In this document: positions 36,088-47,628 of the stretch, in pieces
Numbering within the stretch: the stretch's first letter is position 1
Layout of the letters: each line of letters begins with the position of its first letter
From: Pseudanabaena sp. BC1403
GTDB taxonomy: Bacteria; Cyanobacteriota; Cyanobacteriia; Pseudanabaenales; Pseudanabaenaceae
Assembly: GCF_002914585.1 (NCBI RefSeq)
Contig: NZ_PDDM01000021.1
Span: 1-64,000, forward strand
Length of the DNA: 64,000 nucleotides
Direction: 5' to 3'
Made by a program: the position numbers and the translations under genes
Notes under the pieces: generated by a model
What the model saw: only the letters and a program-made list of their open reading frames with translations
What the model was told of the DNA's origin: nothing
The model's database searches: none

Positions 36088-36463
36088 GATTAGGACATTT
36101 TAGTCTCAAGAAATCTGCTCTAATCCAGCCCTTATAATCACTTGCTCTAAATCTTGTGGTCAAGTACCAGACATCTCCTTGGCTATCTTGGCGACTAAGT
36201 GGAGAGACAACACCACTTGTTTCTCGGTCGTCATTGGCGACAATCACCAGATTGCCTACCGATACCGTACCTATGACGTTAAAAATGGTTCCTGCACCCG
36301 ATCAGATATTAACTTGAGAGCCAATATCTTCACCAATAATATTAGCAACGCAGCTTTTGTCTGTAATAGATTGAGCACTGACACTAGAGGTAAATTGTGG
36401 TGCAAATGTGGCTAGAGTAGCAATCTCTGCAAAGATGAAAGCACAAATTTTGATAGATTTCAT
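36083..36463 (-). pseudogene. Secreted SH3b-domain protein broken by a single in-frame TGA
   Basis: From ATG 36463 the frame reads MKSIKICAFIFAEIATLATF... with a signal peptide ending about SVSAQS. It then reads CVANIIGEDIGSQVNI, a TGA at 36304-36302, and continues SGAGTIFNVIGTVSVGNLV ... VWYLTTRFRASDYKGWIRADFLRLKCPNP to a TAA. The combined product is a 126-residue type-3 SH3 protein. The stop falls where SH3b domains normally have Arg (VNIRSGAGT), so CGA to TGA is the simple explanation. Both halves are otherwise intact, so the mutation may be recent, a strain polymorphism or a sequencing error. Confidence 0.8.
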
Positions 36464-36953
36464 AGGTGACATCCCAAACTAATTTTTGAGATTAAGATGA
36501 GCTCTGATTTAATCTGTCCATCTTAAAATCCTATAGATTAAGACTTCGCAATATCATTGGGAGTTCCACAACAGAGCCTATTCTGAAACAGCACAAGATT
36601 AAAAACACAAAAGGATAAGTCGCTTTACGACCTAATTCTTCCTAGTAAATAAGTTAGTGGTGCGCGGCAAAGCTGCGCACCACTAACTTATTTACTAGCT
36701 ATTGCGGTTTTTAGATAAGTACGGTACTAGATTCAGTCTCAATAAAATAGCCAAGAAGGTCTTTTCGCTGAAGAGAGGCGTTAAAAAAAGTAACCTCTGC
36801 CATATAAATCTGTGATTGTATCTATGATTATGTAAACAAGTCTTAAGCGATTATATCTTTTGGGGTGCGACAATACACAATCTTGCTTATTGACTCTAGA
36901 TTCATACTAAAAAATGACTAGCAACATTACCAACAATTTTTAAGAATCTGACG
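36464..36953. other. 490-bp gene-free stretch
   Basis: Region between two minus-strand genes. It holds a 27-bp-stem palindrome (36642-36698) and A/T-rich sequence; no credible small gene was seen. The palindrome is about 255 bases beyond the stop of the TOPRIM-like gene. Confidence 0.6.
36642..36698. repeat. Palindrome, 27-bp stem, CGCGGC-AAA-GCTGCG core
   Basis: Arms 36642-36668 and 36672-36698 around AAA with one wobble pair. It is the same design as the other GC-cored palindromes but not next to a stop codon. Confidence 0.83.
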
Positions 36954-37463
36954 TTAATTAAAGAGAAATGGTTTGACAGCCAGACGTACACGCTTCAGCT
37001 CATTTTCGTTATGTCTAAGAAGGTGATGCTCCCATGTTTCATTCATATTTTCAACACAATCCTTAGCAAGAGCTTCGCCAATGTCTTCAAAACTCTTTTT
37101 CATATCATTCTTCAGTTTCTCTGGTGCAGTCCGAGAGCCAAGAATAAATACCCGTTCTTGTAGCTCCTCTGGAACTTGACTCTTGATATAAATTAGTCGA
37201 TTTTCATAACTCAATCCATCTGGTTCCTTATAATCATCAAAATCGATAACCAAGACAATCATTCTCTTTGGGAATTTTCCCATCTCAGAAACATGATCGT
37301 TCTTGAATTTATCTACCACTTTTTTCCAGCCATTAGCGATCGGTAAAACCTGAATAGCAGTTTCGTTAACGTTTGAATTAAGAATAAATCCATTGATAAT
37401 TTGGCGATTAGCATCATCTTCAGGTAGCACAAGAATATGCTCAACAAACTTATTCACGCTCAT
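36954..37463 (-). CDS. TOPRIM-like partner of an AAA ATPase
   Basis: 169 residues. The N-terminal strand HILVLPEDDANRQIINGF (Glu15) and a second hydrophobic strand MIVLVIDFDDY (Asp74, Asp76) have the spacing of a TOPRIM fold (E ... DxD), as in DUF4276, OLD nucleases and PARIS AriB proteins. The later FILGSRTAPEKLKNDM region may be the third strand. Its ATG overlaps the stop of the upstream ATPase gene (ATGA), so the two are translated together. Predicted nuclease or nucleic-acid effector; the fold is my reading of motifs, not a search result. Confidence 0.65.
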   Translation of the reverse strand: MSVNKFVEHILVLPEDDANRQIINGFILNSNVNETAIQVLPIANGWKKVVDKFKNDHVSEMGKFPKRMIVLVIDFDDYKEPDGLSYENRLIYIKSQVPEELQERVFILGSRTAPEKLKNDMKKSFEDIGEALAKDCVENMNETWEHHLLRHNENELKRVRLAVKPFLFN

Positions 37464-38557
37464 AGTTCTATGTCGCCAAGAATCAAGCTATTCACAAGAT
37501 CGCCATTTATAGGTATCTCACTAAGCATCCTAATCAAAGTTGGCTCTGAGTGACTTTTGCGATCGAGTATAAAAGTATTTTCGTTAGAAAACTTGCGAAT
37601 CGCTTCTTCGTTATGCGACGTTACTAAAATTTGTCCACTATTCTTAAATGAGCGCCGTAAAGTTGTGATGAAATGTCCAACTTCTGATAGTGAAAGATAG
37701 TTGTCAGGCTCATCCCAGAAGCAAAAAGGACTATAGTATTTGTTGGCTGCTAGAACGACAGCACAGAGAAAAAAGCATTTTTCGCCATCAGATAAGTCTT
37801 TAAAATCCAGACTCAATATTTGATTATTTGCTTCAAACTGAACAATCATGCTTTTAGCATCTTTGCCAATTAGTTCATTCTGGATATCCTGAATATCGGG
37901 CATGACTTCTCGAAGATATCTGTCAACTTGTGTATAAGCGGCGGGGTATCGTCTCAGTAAGCCAGAAAACCATTCGCCAAAATTTGATCCATCCCGCTTT
38001 GGTTCCAGAGTCTCACCACTAGATTCTCCTGTCATCAAGCTTGGGATCGGAGCTAAAATAATCATGCGCGATAGCCAATTCTTGAAAATATAAAGAGGAT
38101 CAGTCTCTGATTGCACCTGAATTAATGTAAGAGCAACAAGATTCCAGCCTAATTGAAACAGAGCTGGACTGGTGTAAAGGCTGACCTGTGAAGCTTCACG
38201 CGAATAAATTGGAATTCCAGCAACTAACAAATGCTCTTCAAATATGCGGATTTCCTTGGAATTTTCGGTCGATAATTCTAACGCTAGGACATACTTATAT
38301 AATTGCTCTTTAAGTAATACTTCTATTTCAAAACGGATTGGAATACCAGATCTACCATTATTAAAGTCCTTAGTCTGTATAAGCTGACTAACTCTATTAA
38401 TGCCTCGACCTATACTTTGTAATACTTCTAACGCCGAAGCGATCGTTGACTTGCCTGTGCCATTTTTGCCAATTAAAAGTGAAGAGGGCAGATCTTTTAG
38501 ATTTAGTTCAAAATTCTCCAAGCATCTAAAATTATGTACATAGAGTCTTTGAAGCAT
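37460..38557 (-). CDS. AAA/ABC-type ATPase (AAA_15/21 class) of a two-gene module
   Basis: 365 residues. It starts with the RecF/SMC-like LQRLYVHNFRCLENFELNL, Walker A GKNGTGKST (33-41), a variable central region, ABC signature DLSDGEKCFF, Walker B FCFWDEPDNYLS and a His switch in LVTSHNEEAI. ATPases of this class act in overcoming-lysogenisation-defect, PARIS, Gabija-related and other phage-defence modules. The overlap with a TOPRIM-like gene downstream strongly suggests such a two-component system. It does not match a named system clearly. Confidence 0.82.
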   Translation of the reverse strand: MLQRLYVHNFRCLENFELNLKDLPSSLLIGKNGTGKSTIASALEVLQSIGRGINRVSQLIQTKDFNNGRSGIPIRFEIEVLLKEQLYKYVLALELSTENSKEIRIFEEHLLVAGIPIYSREASQVSLYTSPALFQLGWNLVALTLIQVQSETDPLYIFKNWLSRMIILAPIPSLMTGESSGETLEPKRDGSNFGEWFSGLLRRYPAAYTQVDRYLREVMPDIQDIQNELIGKDAKSMIVQFEANNQILSLDFKDLSDGEKCFFLCAVVLAANKYYSPFCFWDEPDNYLSLSEVGHFITTLRRSFKNSGQILVTSHNEEAIRKFSNENTFILDRKSHSEPTLIRMLSEIPINGDLVNSLILGDIEL

Positions 38558-38633
38558 AAAAAACTATTCCAATAAATTTTAATGAGTATTAAAGTATTTT
38601 ACAAGATCTGCGATCGCGCCATAATTTCTCAAT

Positions 38634-38822
38634 TCACCATTCTAATGTCTCGCTACATTCACTAATGGGAGTTGCTAAACCTTCTACAATTGACTCTCCC
38701 ACTTCAGGGATTGAAAGTAAATAGATTGTTTCTTGAATCCCTTTCCAATCTTGAGACTGTGAAACTTCATTTATTAGATATTGAAGCTTAACTTGAGCTT
38801 CGGTTAAAGGTATAGTTCCCAT
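38634..38822 (-). CDS. Internally deleted Phd/YefM-type antitoxin
   Basis: 62 residues from ATG 38822. The start MGTIPLTEAQVKLQYLINEVSQSQ is the Phd/YefM N-terminus. It joins directly to the cyanobacterial Phd C-terminus DWKGIQETIYLLSIPEVGES ... TPISECSETLEW. The usual middle segment (about 20-25 residues, the ITRKGKPVAVLI-type strand of the dimer) is missing. No RelE/YoeB toxin gene is adjacent. It is either a remnant or a shortened antitoxin. It follows the PIN gene by 43 bases on the same strand. Confidence 0.72.
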   Translation of the reverse strand: MGTIPLTEAQVKLQYLINEVSQSQDWKGIQETIYLLSIPEVGESIVEGLATPISECSETLEW

Positions 38823-38865
38823 TTGTTGTTCCCTAGTTGTCGAGTTTTGCTTAACAAACTTAGTA

Positions 38866-40134
38866 CTAACTATCGTCACTCTCAGCAATCTTTGCCTGTT
38901 CATGGACTTGTGATAAATCATCTGCCGTTTGGGCTAGGGCATTAATTCCATTAGACCGATCAGCCAGTATTTGATTAGACGCAGCAAGTATTTGAGAAAC
39001 ACCAGCCAAATTATACTGCTCAGCCAGTATTTGATTAGACGCAGCAAGTATTTGAGAAACACCAGCCAAATTATACTGCTCAGCCATTGCCTTAGCCACC
39101 AAATTAGACCCAGCAACCATTTGTGAAAATGCTTTAGACATCTTATTCTGCTCAAGAGACTGCGTTGTAGAGTCAGAAATTTGTATTTGTTCGAGATCTT
39201 GTCTTAGAGATTCGTCATCAGTTTCAAGATCGGCAATTGCGATTGTTTCATCAATTGATCTTTGCTCAATCTTAATTTTTAACCTCTGAACAACTAAATC
39301 AAGGAAATCCTGCGTTTGATATATCCAAAATGGTTGCTGAGTAACCTCTAGAAATTCGCACCTTAGATCTTCACGCGGAGAGACTGGTTTTCCATTTCGC
39401 TTTATCCACCAATCATCTTTCTTTTCCCCAGTCACAAAAATAATTGGTCGAGATTCTTTTTTTGCAAAATTTAGTATTTGTTTCCAAAGAAGAAAATCTC
39501 CGTATTCTCGTTCATCTTTTTTATTTTTATCCTTAAATCCAGGGGCTTGCAATCTTTGATATCTTTCATCAGCTTCCTTTTTTAGATTTGTCAAATCTTC
39601 TTCTGGGAAAGGTTCTCCTACTTTGGTGTCAAATAGCAAGAGAAGTTTTTCCAGAATAAAATCTTCATCTGGATTAAGTGAAGCATGATCTTTTTCTAGT
39701 TGCTCTATCTTTTCTCTAAAAGATTTCTCTACCTGTTCAATCGAGTCAAAATATGTTTTCTGATCATTAAATAAGCATTCCACCTCAGATGAAACTATCC
39801 TTCCTGCTTGACTAAGACAGCCACGAAGCCTACTAAAGCTTTGCTGCTCAGCTTTCCATTTCTCAAGCTCTGATATAGCCTTTTGAAAAGATTCTGCCTC
39901 TTTTTGTATGACACCTTCACGACGATCAAAAAATTCACTAGCTACTTGGTGAGGCAACCAAACTCTATTTTGAATATGCTCCAATATGTTATTTAGATAA
40001 TCTTCTGCCGTAAAACGTGATACTCGATATAAGTCGAGGAGAAAATTTGTATCAAAAACAAATGTGGCGTTTTTCCATAAATCAGAAAATTCAGCTTCAG
40101 ATGGTTTTATTCTCCAAGAAAATAAATTTTTCAT
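38866..40134 (-). CDS. PIN-like domain protein with repeat-bearing tail
   Basis: 422 residues from ATG 40134, which overlaps the upstream stop (ATGA). The N-terminal half is a PIN_8-like RNase fold: FVFDTNFLLDLYR (Asp28), WLPHQVASEFFDRREGV, then a long charged helical insertion, and RPIIFVTGEKKDDWWIKRNG near residue 250. The tail (residues 350-400) holds two identical 20-residue units, AEQYNLAGVSQ..., plus a third related half. Likely an RNA-cutting toxin or effector. It pairs with the small protein upstream. The exact family is inferred from motifs. Confidence 0.8.
   Translation of the reverse strand: MKNLFSWRIKPSEAEFSDLWKNATFVFDTNFLLDLYRVSRFTAEDYLNNILEHIQNRVWLPHQVASEFFDRREGVIQKEAESFQKAISELEKWKAEQQSFSRLRGCLSQAGRIVSSEVECLFNDQKTYFDSIEQVEKSFREKIEQLEKDHASLNPDEDFILEKLLLLFDTKVGEPFPEEDLTNLKKEADERYQRLQAPGFKDKNKKDEREYGDFLLWKQILNFAKKESRPIIFVTGEKKDDWWIKRNGKPVSPREDLRCEFLEVTQQPFWIYQTQDFLDLVVQRLKIKIEQRSIDETIAIADLETDDESLRQDLEQIQISDSTTQSLEQNKMSKAFSQMVAGSNLVAKAMAEQYNLAGVSQILAASNQILAEQYNLAGVSQILAASNQILADRSNGINALAQTADDLSQVHEQAKIAESDDS
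38961..39080. repeat. Exact 60-bp tandem duplication within the PIN gene
   Basis: The 60-base block at 38961-39020 is repeated without any change at 39021-39080 and keeps frame (20 residues twice). Complete identity suggests a recent duplication. A diverged third half-unit lies at 39081-39130. Confidence 0.95.
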
Positions 40135-40391
40135 ATACGTATGCTCCAACCGCTAATTGAATTTATTTCACTAGCTAAAATTTCTTCATCTCTATCTGAA
40201 ACATCTTTTTCAATAGAACTTCCTATCCCAGCAATTGAAAGCAGAAAGTTGGGTTTAGGCTCCTCAGGCTTTTGCTCAACTGACTTGTAACGCAGATATC
40301 CAATAAAACTAATAAGTTCAGAAAAAGCATCATCTGGCAATGTGTCTATCACCTCAATAACCTGTTGCCTTGATAAAGTTGAAGTATCCAT
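40131..40391 (-). CDS. Small antitoxin-like protein upstream of the PIN gene
   Basis: 86 residues. It starts MDTSTLSRQQVIEVIDTLPD and continues DAFSELISFIGYLRYKSVEQ, the helical opening seen in DUF2281-like and other cyanobacterial antitoxin-type proteins. An acidic tail EKDVSDRDEEILASEIN follows. The stop overlaps the PIN start by four bases (ATGA), the arrangement of an antitoxin-toxin pair. DNA binding is not evident. Antitoxin function is an inference from position and size. Confidence 0.65.
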   Translation of the reverse strand: MDTSTLSRQQVIEVIDTLPDDAFSELISFIGYLRYKSVEQKPEEPKPNFLLSIAGIGSSIEKDVSDRDEEILASEINSISGWSIRI

Positions 40392-40509
40392 CGTGATTAT
40401 TTTGTATTGCTTTGATTGGATGAAGCCCGAAACTTCTGTGTAATTATTTTAGCTCTACCGCAAGCCGAAAAAGATCTGATTTTTGCTGAAATAGCGATTG
40501 CACTCAAGT

Positions 40510-41214
40510 TTAAACTTCCCCTTGCTGTGAATAATTTGCCCTCACCCATCCACGAAACTCTTTTAAAGTCTTACTTTCGCCTAATATCAATCGCTTCTGC
40601 ACATATTCCACAATAATTGCGGCGGGTAAAGTCGGAAACGATAAACTATTTTCTATCGCCACATATACCCCATTTTGCAAAGCTAAAAACTCTAAACTAT
40701 AACCATCATAAAGCCAGACTTCAGGCACACCGAGAAGCGCATAGATCGGTAAACGGCGATCGCTAGGATTCGTGATATCCACTTCTAAAACCAGATCAGG
40801 AGGAGGATCTTGTCCAACGATGACATTTTCTTGAGCGCGAATAGCCAACTCATTTTTGATGTAATAACAGGAATCTGGCTCCCCACCAATTTTTAGTTCT
40901 GAGCTTTTCATTAATAGCGAGCCTAAACATCGCATATCGATATCCAGTTCATCAACGAAAATAGTCAATAGCTTATCGAAAAAACGACTGCTTCCTTCAT
41001 GGAGTGAGAGCGGAGACATAATCTCTAAATTACCTTTAATATAATTGAATAGAGTTTTACGACGATCACCAACATCTGCAAGTAAGCACTCAAAAGTTTC
41101 CCAACTCACCCCATGAAGCAAGACCCGATTTTCAGATAGTGGTCTGGATTTCTCGATTTCTTCACTTACTGATGTAGTAGCTTGCTCTCTTGGTAAGGTT
41201 GGAGTATTCATCAT
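40510..41214 (-). CDS. Uma2-family (DUF820) endonuclease-fold protein, copy 2
   Basis: 234 residues. Core features are LLHGVSWETFECLLADVG, GNLEIMSPLSLHE, EPDSCYYIKNE (active-site Asp) and PDLVLEVDITNPS (Asp/Glu-x-Asp strand) followed by VPEVWLYDG. The family is PD-(D/E)XK. Start ATG 41214 or 41211. It is convergent with nothing and sits at the edge of the accessory island, upstream of apcE on the opposite strand. Confidence 0.87.
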   Translation of the reverse strand: MMNTPTLPREQATTSVSEEIEKSRPLSENRVLLHGVSWETFECLLADVGDRRKTLFNYIKGNLEIMSPLSLHEGSSRFFDKLLTIFVDELDIDMRCLGSLLMKSSELKIGGEPDSCYYIKNELAIRAQENVIVGQDPPPDLVLEVDITNPSDRRLPIYALLGVPEVWLYDGYSLEFLALQNGVYVAIENSLSFPTLPAAIIVEYVQKRLILGESKTLKEFRGWVRANYSQQGEV

Positions 41215-44286
<3,072 letters not shown>

Positions 44287-44328
44287 TCAATAAAAAACAG
44301 ATGAAATACGCATAGCCTATTTTATCTA

Positions 44329-44380
44329 AAAATCAAAAAGGTAGGGGCAATTCATGAATTGCCCCTACCTTTTTGATTTT
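44329..44380. terminator. apcE terminator: loopless 26-bp palindrome
   Basis: Perfect dyad with no spacer (centre CAATTCATGAATTG), arms with A- and T-runs, 43 bases after the apcE stop. Being a true palindrome it can also form a cruciform. Confidence 0.83.
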
Positions 44381-44490
44381 AGAAAGATTCAAAATTTTGC
44401 TTGAATAGACAATAAATTGGTGACGGTTTTTCGGTATCATAAGCATCAGATTAAAGTAAAAAGTTAAATTTATATAAAGGGCGATAAGAA

Positions 44491-45504
44491 GTGACTATCA
44501 GGGTAGCGATTAATGGATTTGGGCGTATCGGACGTAACTTTCTCAGATGCTGGGCTGGTCGCTCAGAGACAAACATAGAACTAGTTGGACTTAACGATAC
44601 GTCCGATCCCCGTACCAACGCTCACTTGCTAAAGTACGACTCCATGCTCGGCAAATTTGCTGGAGAAGTTAGTGCTGATGACACCACAATTACTGTCAAT
44701 GGCAAAACCATCAAAACGGTTTCTGATCGCAATCCTGACAATTTACCTTGGAAAGATTGGGGCATTGATTTAGTCATCGAATCTACGGGTGTATTTATCG
44801 ATAAAGTTGGAGCTGGCCGACATATTGGTGCAGGTGCTAAGAAAGTTCTAATTACTGCCCCTGGTAAAAACGAAGATGGTACATTTGTCGTTGGTGTTAA
44901 TGATAAAGATTACAACCATGATATTCACCACATCATCAGTAATGCTAGTTGCACCACCAACTGTTTAGCACCCGTTGCCAAAGTCTTGCTAGAAAACTTT
45001 GGCATTGTTAAAGGTGTAATGACTACCACCCACAGCTACACTGGTGACCAACGCTTGCTTGATGCTAGCCACCGTGATTTGCGTCGTGCTAGAGCTGCTG
45101 CTTTGAGCATTGTACCAACCTCCACAGGTGCGGCAAAAGCAGTTGCACTCGTATTACCACAACTAGCTGGCAAATTGAATGGTATTGCTTTGCGAGTGCC
45201 AACTCCTAACGTTTCAGTCGTTGACTTTGTGGTCGAAGTGGAAAAAGCCACGATCGCTCAAGAAGTTAATGAAGCATTCCGCGTTGCTGCCGAAGGTCCA
45301 ATGAAAGGCATTTTGGAATATAACGAATTGCCTTTGGTGTCTATCGACTATCGTGGTGTTGATGCGTCTTCGATCGTTGACTCTTCTTTGACGATGGTTA
45401 TGGGTGGCAATATGGTTAAAGTTGTTGCTTGGTATGACAACGAATGGGGCTATAGCCAACGTGTTGTTGACTTAGCTGAAATTGTTGCTAAAAACTGGAA
45501 ATAA
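44491..45504 (+). CDS. gap2: Type I glyceraldehyde-3-phosphate dehydrogenase (Calvin-cycle type)
   Basis: 337 residues. N-terminal nucleotide-binding motif [13 protein letters not shown], catalytic SNASCTTNC with Cys154, and the photosynthetic-type region [25 protein letters not shown]. It reduces 1,3-bisphosphoglycerate with NADPH or NADH in carbon fixation. It lacks the C-terminal CP12-like extension of plant GapB. The start GTG at 44491 is preceded by AAGGGCGATAAGAA. The sequence around position 34 of the Rossmann loop (LNDTSDP) fits the dual-cofactor Gap2 class. Confidence 0.94.
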   Translation: MTIRVAINGFGRIGRNFLRCWAGRSETNIELVGLNDTSDPRTNAHLLKYDSMLGKFAGEVSADDTTITVNGKTIKTVSDRNPDNLPWKDWGIDLVIESTGVFIDKVGAGRHIGAGAKKVLITAPGKNEDGTFVVGVNDKDYNHDIHHIISNASCTTNCLAPVAKVLLENFGIVKGVMTTTHSYTGDQRLLDASHRDLRRARAAALSIVPTSTGAAKAVALVLPQLAGKLNGIALRVPTPNVSVVDFVVEVEKATIAQEVNEAFRVAAEGPMKGILEYNELPLVSIDYRGVDASSIVDSSLTMVMGGNMVKVVAWYDNEWGYSQRVVDLAEIVAKNWK

Positions 45505-45512
45505 TTTCCCCG

Positions 45513-45543
45513 AAAATGGTCGGTGCAAAGCACCGCCCATTTT
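45513..45543. terminator. gap2 terminator hairpin
   Basis: 14-bp arms with one mismatch around AAA, core CGGTGC/GCACCG, followed by a T-run on the + strand, eight bases after the gap2 stop. Confidence 0.8.
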
Positions 45544-45626
45544 TTGTTCACGCAATTTCGCTGATGTATGAGTATCCAGAGATGTAGATAGAATATTGTG
45601 AAGTCAATGTTCTTATAGCGATCGCA

Positions 45627-47594
45627 ATGAAACTTCCTGGTGCTTTGGTTAATTTCGGAGCTTTTTGTAAACGTAATCATCAGCAATTAGTAGCTGGATT
45701 GATTACGTTTTCATTGTCTTTAGGGGTATTGGGCTTAAGGGAAAGCGGAGCTTTTAAGGAAGTGGAGCTTTGGGTTTATGACAGCTTGATGCGATCGCAG
45801 CTCAAAGAACCTCCCGATCGCCGTGTTGTGATTGTCGAGATTTCGGAAGCAGATATTCAAGACTTCTCTAAGTTGTATTCTGAGCGATGGCCAATTTCGG
45901 ATCGCTTATTTGCCAGACTGATTAACCAAATTTCCGTAGCTAAACCAGCCGTGATCGGCATTGATAAATATCTGGATTTACCAGTTCTAGAAGGACGTAG
46001 TGAGTTAGTTGCCGCAGTTAAAAATGCTGGAAATGTAGTTAATGCTAAATTTATTGCAACAGTCGAAGGTCGGAGTGGTGTCGATCCTGCAAAAGATTTA
46101 GAACCAATTAGCAGCTATGGATATGTGAATTTACCCACCGACAAAGGGGCACTTGTGCGGCGGGCTTCAATAGTTGGAGATTCAGGTTCTTTAGCCTTTG
46201 AAATCGCCAATTTATATTTAAAAAAATTACACGGCAAGCAACTTGAATTTAACCCAGCCGCAATTCAATTTACGGCGGGCAAACAAATTATTCCGAGGGT
46301 AACGGCAAATTACGGTGCATATCGTAAGGAGGATGATAGTGGATATCAAATGATGATTCGCTATCGAGGGAAATCGAGAGCTTTTGAGCATATTCGAGCG
46401 ACTGATGTACTTGAGAAGCGAGTTGATCCTGAGAAACTGCGCGATCGCATTGTCCTTATTGGGGTGACTGCGGAAAGCCTCAAAGATAGCTTCCCCACTC
46501 CTGTCAGTGTTGATGGTGATGTGATGTATGGAGTGGAAATCCATGCAAATATTGTCAGCCAGTTGATTAGTAGTACTTTAGACGATCGCAAATTTATTCA
46601 GGTGTGGTCAAACGATATTGAAAATATTTGGATTTTGTTTTGGGCGATCGCTGGTGGTGCAATGGCAGCATTTATTGCTCATGCTGGTAAAAATATAGGG
46701 CTTTTAGTTCTCTTCTCTGGTGGTTTAGTTTGGGCTAGCTATTTTGCCTTTGGTCAGGCTCTGTGGATACCATTATTTCCAGCCTTGTTGGGTTTAATTT
46801 CTTCAAATGTACTAGTCATGGCTTATCAGCTTGCAATTCAGCAATCAGAACGCAAAGTGCTGATGGGATTATTCTCACGACATGTCTCCAAGGAATTAGC
46901 CGATATTATTTGGTCAAACCGTGAAAAATTTTTGCTAGAGGGTCGGATCACGGGACAAGAGGTATATGTTACGGTCTTGTTTACGGATATGCGAAACTTT
47001 AGTACTGCGGCGGAGGCGCAAGCTCCAGGCGAGACACTAAATTGGCTCAATAATTATTTGGGAACGATTGCTAACGAAGTTTTAGCCCATGGCGGCATGG
47101 TCGATAAGTATATTGGAGATGCGGTGATGGCAGTATTTGGCGTGCCTATTCCCCATAGCAATGAAGTGGAACGTACCCGCGATGCTCAATGTGCTGTTGC
47201 TGCGTCTTTAGCGATCGCTCATAAATTAGCAGAAATGAATGAGGTATGGGTAGCCCAAGGTCTACCTCCTGTCTCGACAGGAATTGGTATTAACTCTGGG
47301 CTTGTAATTGCAGGAAGTTTAGGAAGTTCGGAGCGACTGGAATATTCTGTATTAGGAGATGCGGTGAATGTTGCATCGCGCCTAGAAAGCTTTAATAAAG
47401 AAGTCGATGGTGGACCTCATCATATTTTGATTAGTGAAGAAACGCATCGGCGCTTAGATAATAATTTCCAGACTGAGTTTGTGGGTAAATTCGCTCTCAA
47501 AGGGAAAACACAAGAAACAGGGATTTACCGAGTTTTGGATGTCCAAAAGAAGTCTAATCAACTTAGTCCCACAAGCGCGTTTGAAAATAGATAA
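45627..47594 (+). CDS. CHASE2-domain class III adenylate/guanylate cyclase
   Basis: 655 residues. An N-terminal membrane helix, an extracytoplasmic CHASE2 sensor (about 45-325, opening DSLMRSQLKEPPDRRVVIVEI) and three membrane helices (about 330-400) precede a class III cyclase domain (about 445-635). The metal-binding aspartates are in LFTDMRNFS and YIGDAVMAVFG, and the substrate and transition-state region is LEYSVLGDAVNVASRLE. It would make cAMP (or cGMP) in response to an unknown external signal. The final codons form the left arm of the terminator. Confidence 0.92.
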   Translation: MKLPGALVNFGAFCKRNHQQLVAGLITFSLSLGVLGLRESGAFKEVELWVYDSLMRSQLKEPPDRRVVIVEISEADIQDFSKLYSERWPISDRLFARLINQISVAKPAVIGIDKYLDLPVLEGRSELVAAVKNAGNVVNAKFIATVEGRSGVDPAKDLEPISSYGYVNLPTDKGALVRRASIVGDSGSLAFEIANLYLKKLHGKQLEFNPAAIQFTAGKQIIPRVTANYGAYRKEDDSGYQMMIRYRGKSRAFEHIRATDVLEKRVDPEKLRDRIVLIGVTAESLKDSFPTPVSVDGDVMYGVEIHANIVSQLISSTLDDRKFIQVWSNDIENIWILFWAIAGGAMAAFIAHAGKNIGLLVLFSGGLVWASYFAFGQALWIPLFPALLGLISSNVLVMAYQLAIQQSERKVLMGLFSRHVSKELADIIWSNREKFLLEGRITGQEVYVTVLFTDMRNFSTAAEAQAPGETLNWLNNYLGTIANEVLAHGGMVDKYIGDAVMAVFGVPIPHSNEVERTRDAQCAVAASLAIAHKLAEMNEVWVAQGLPPVSTGIGINSGLVIAGSLGSSERLEYSVLGDAVNVASRLESFNKEVDGGPHHILISEETHRRLDNNFQTEFVGKFALKGKTQETGIYRVLDVQKKSNQLSPTSAFENR

Positions 47595-47628
47595 AGGGCG
47601 GCGCTAAGCACCGCCCTTTATCTATTTT
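47584..47628. terminator. Palindrome shared by the cyclase and lipoprotein genes
   Basis: 22-bp arms with one mismatched pair around a CTA-type loop, core GGCGGCGC/AGCACCGCC. The left arm contains TAG (47588-47590) and the cyclase stop TAA (47592-47594). The mirror of TAG (47622-47624) is the stop of the convergent lipoprotein gene. Confidence 0.85.

Noticed and set aside
36179-36415. 78-codon plus-strand frame
   Set aside because: It is antisense to the SH3b pseudogene, which has a signal peptide and recognisable domain on the minus strand.
38961-39130. Repeat block considered as a CRISPR fragment
   Set aside because: Units are adjacent without spacers and stay in the PIN reading frame; it is a tandem duplication.
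40416-40616. 66-codon plus-strand frame
   Set aside because: More than half is antisense to the second Uma2 gene and no ribosome site or family is seen.
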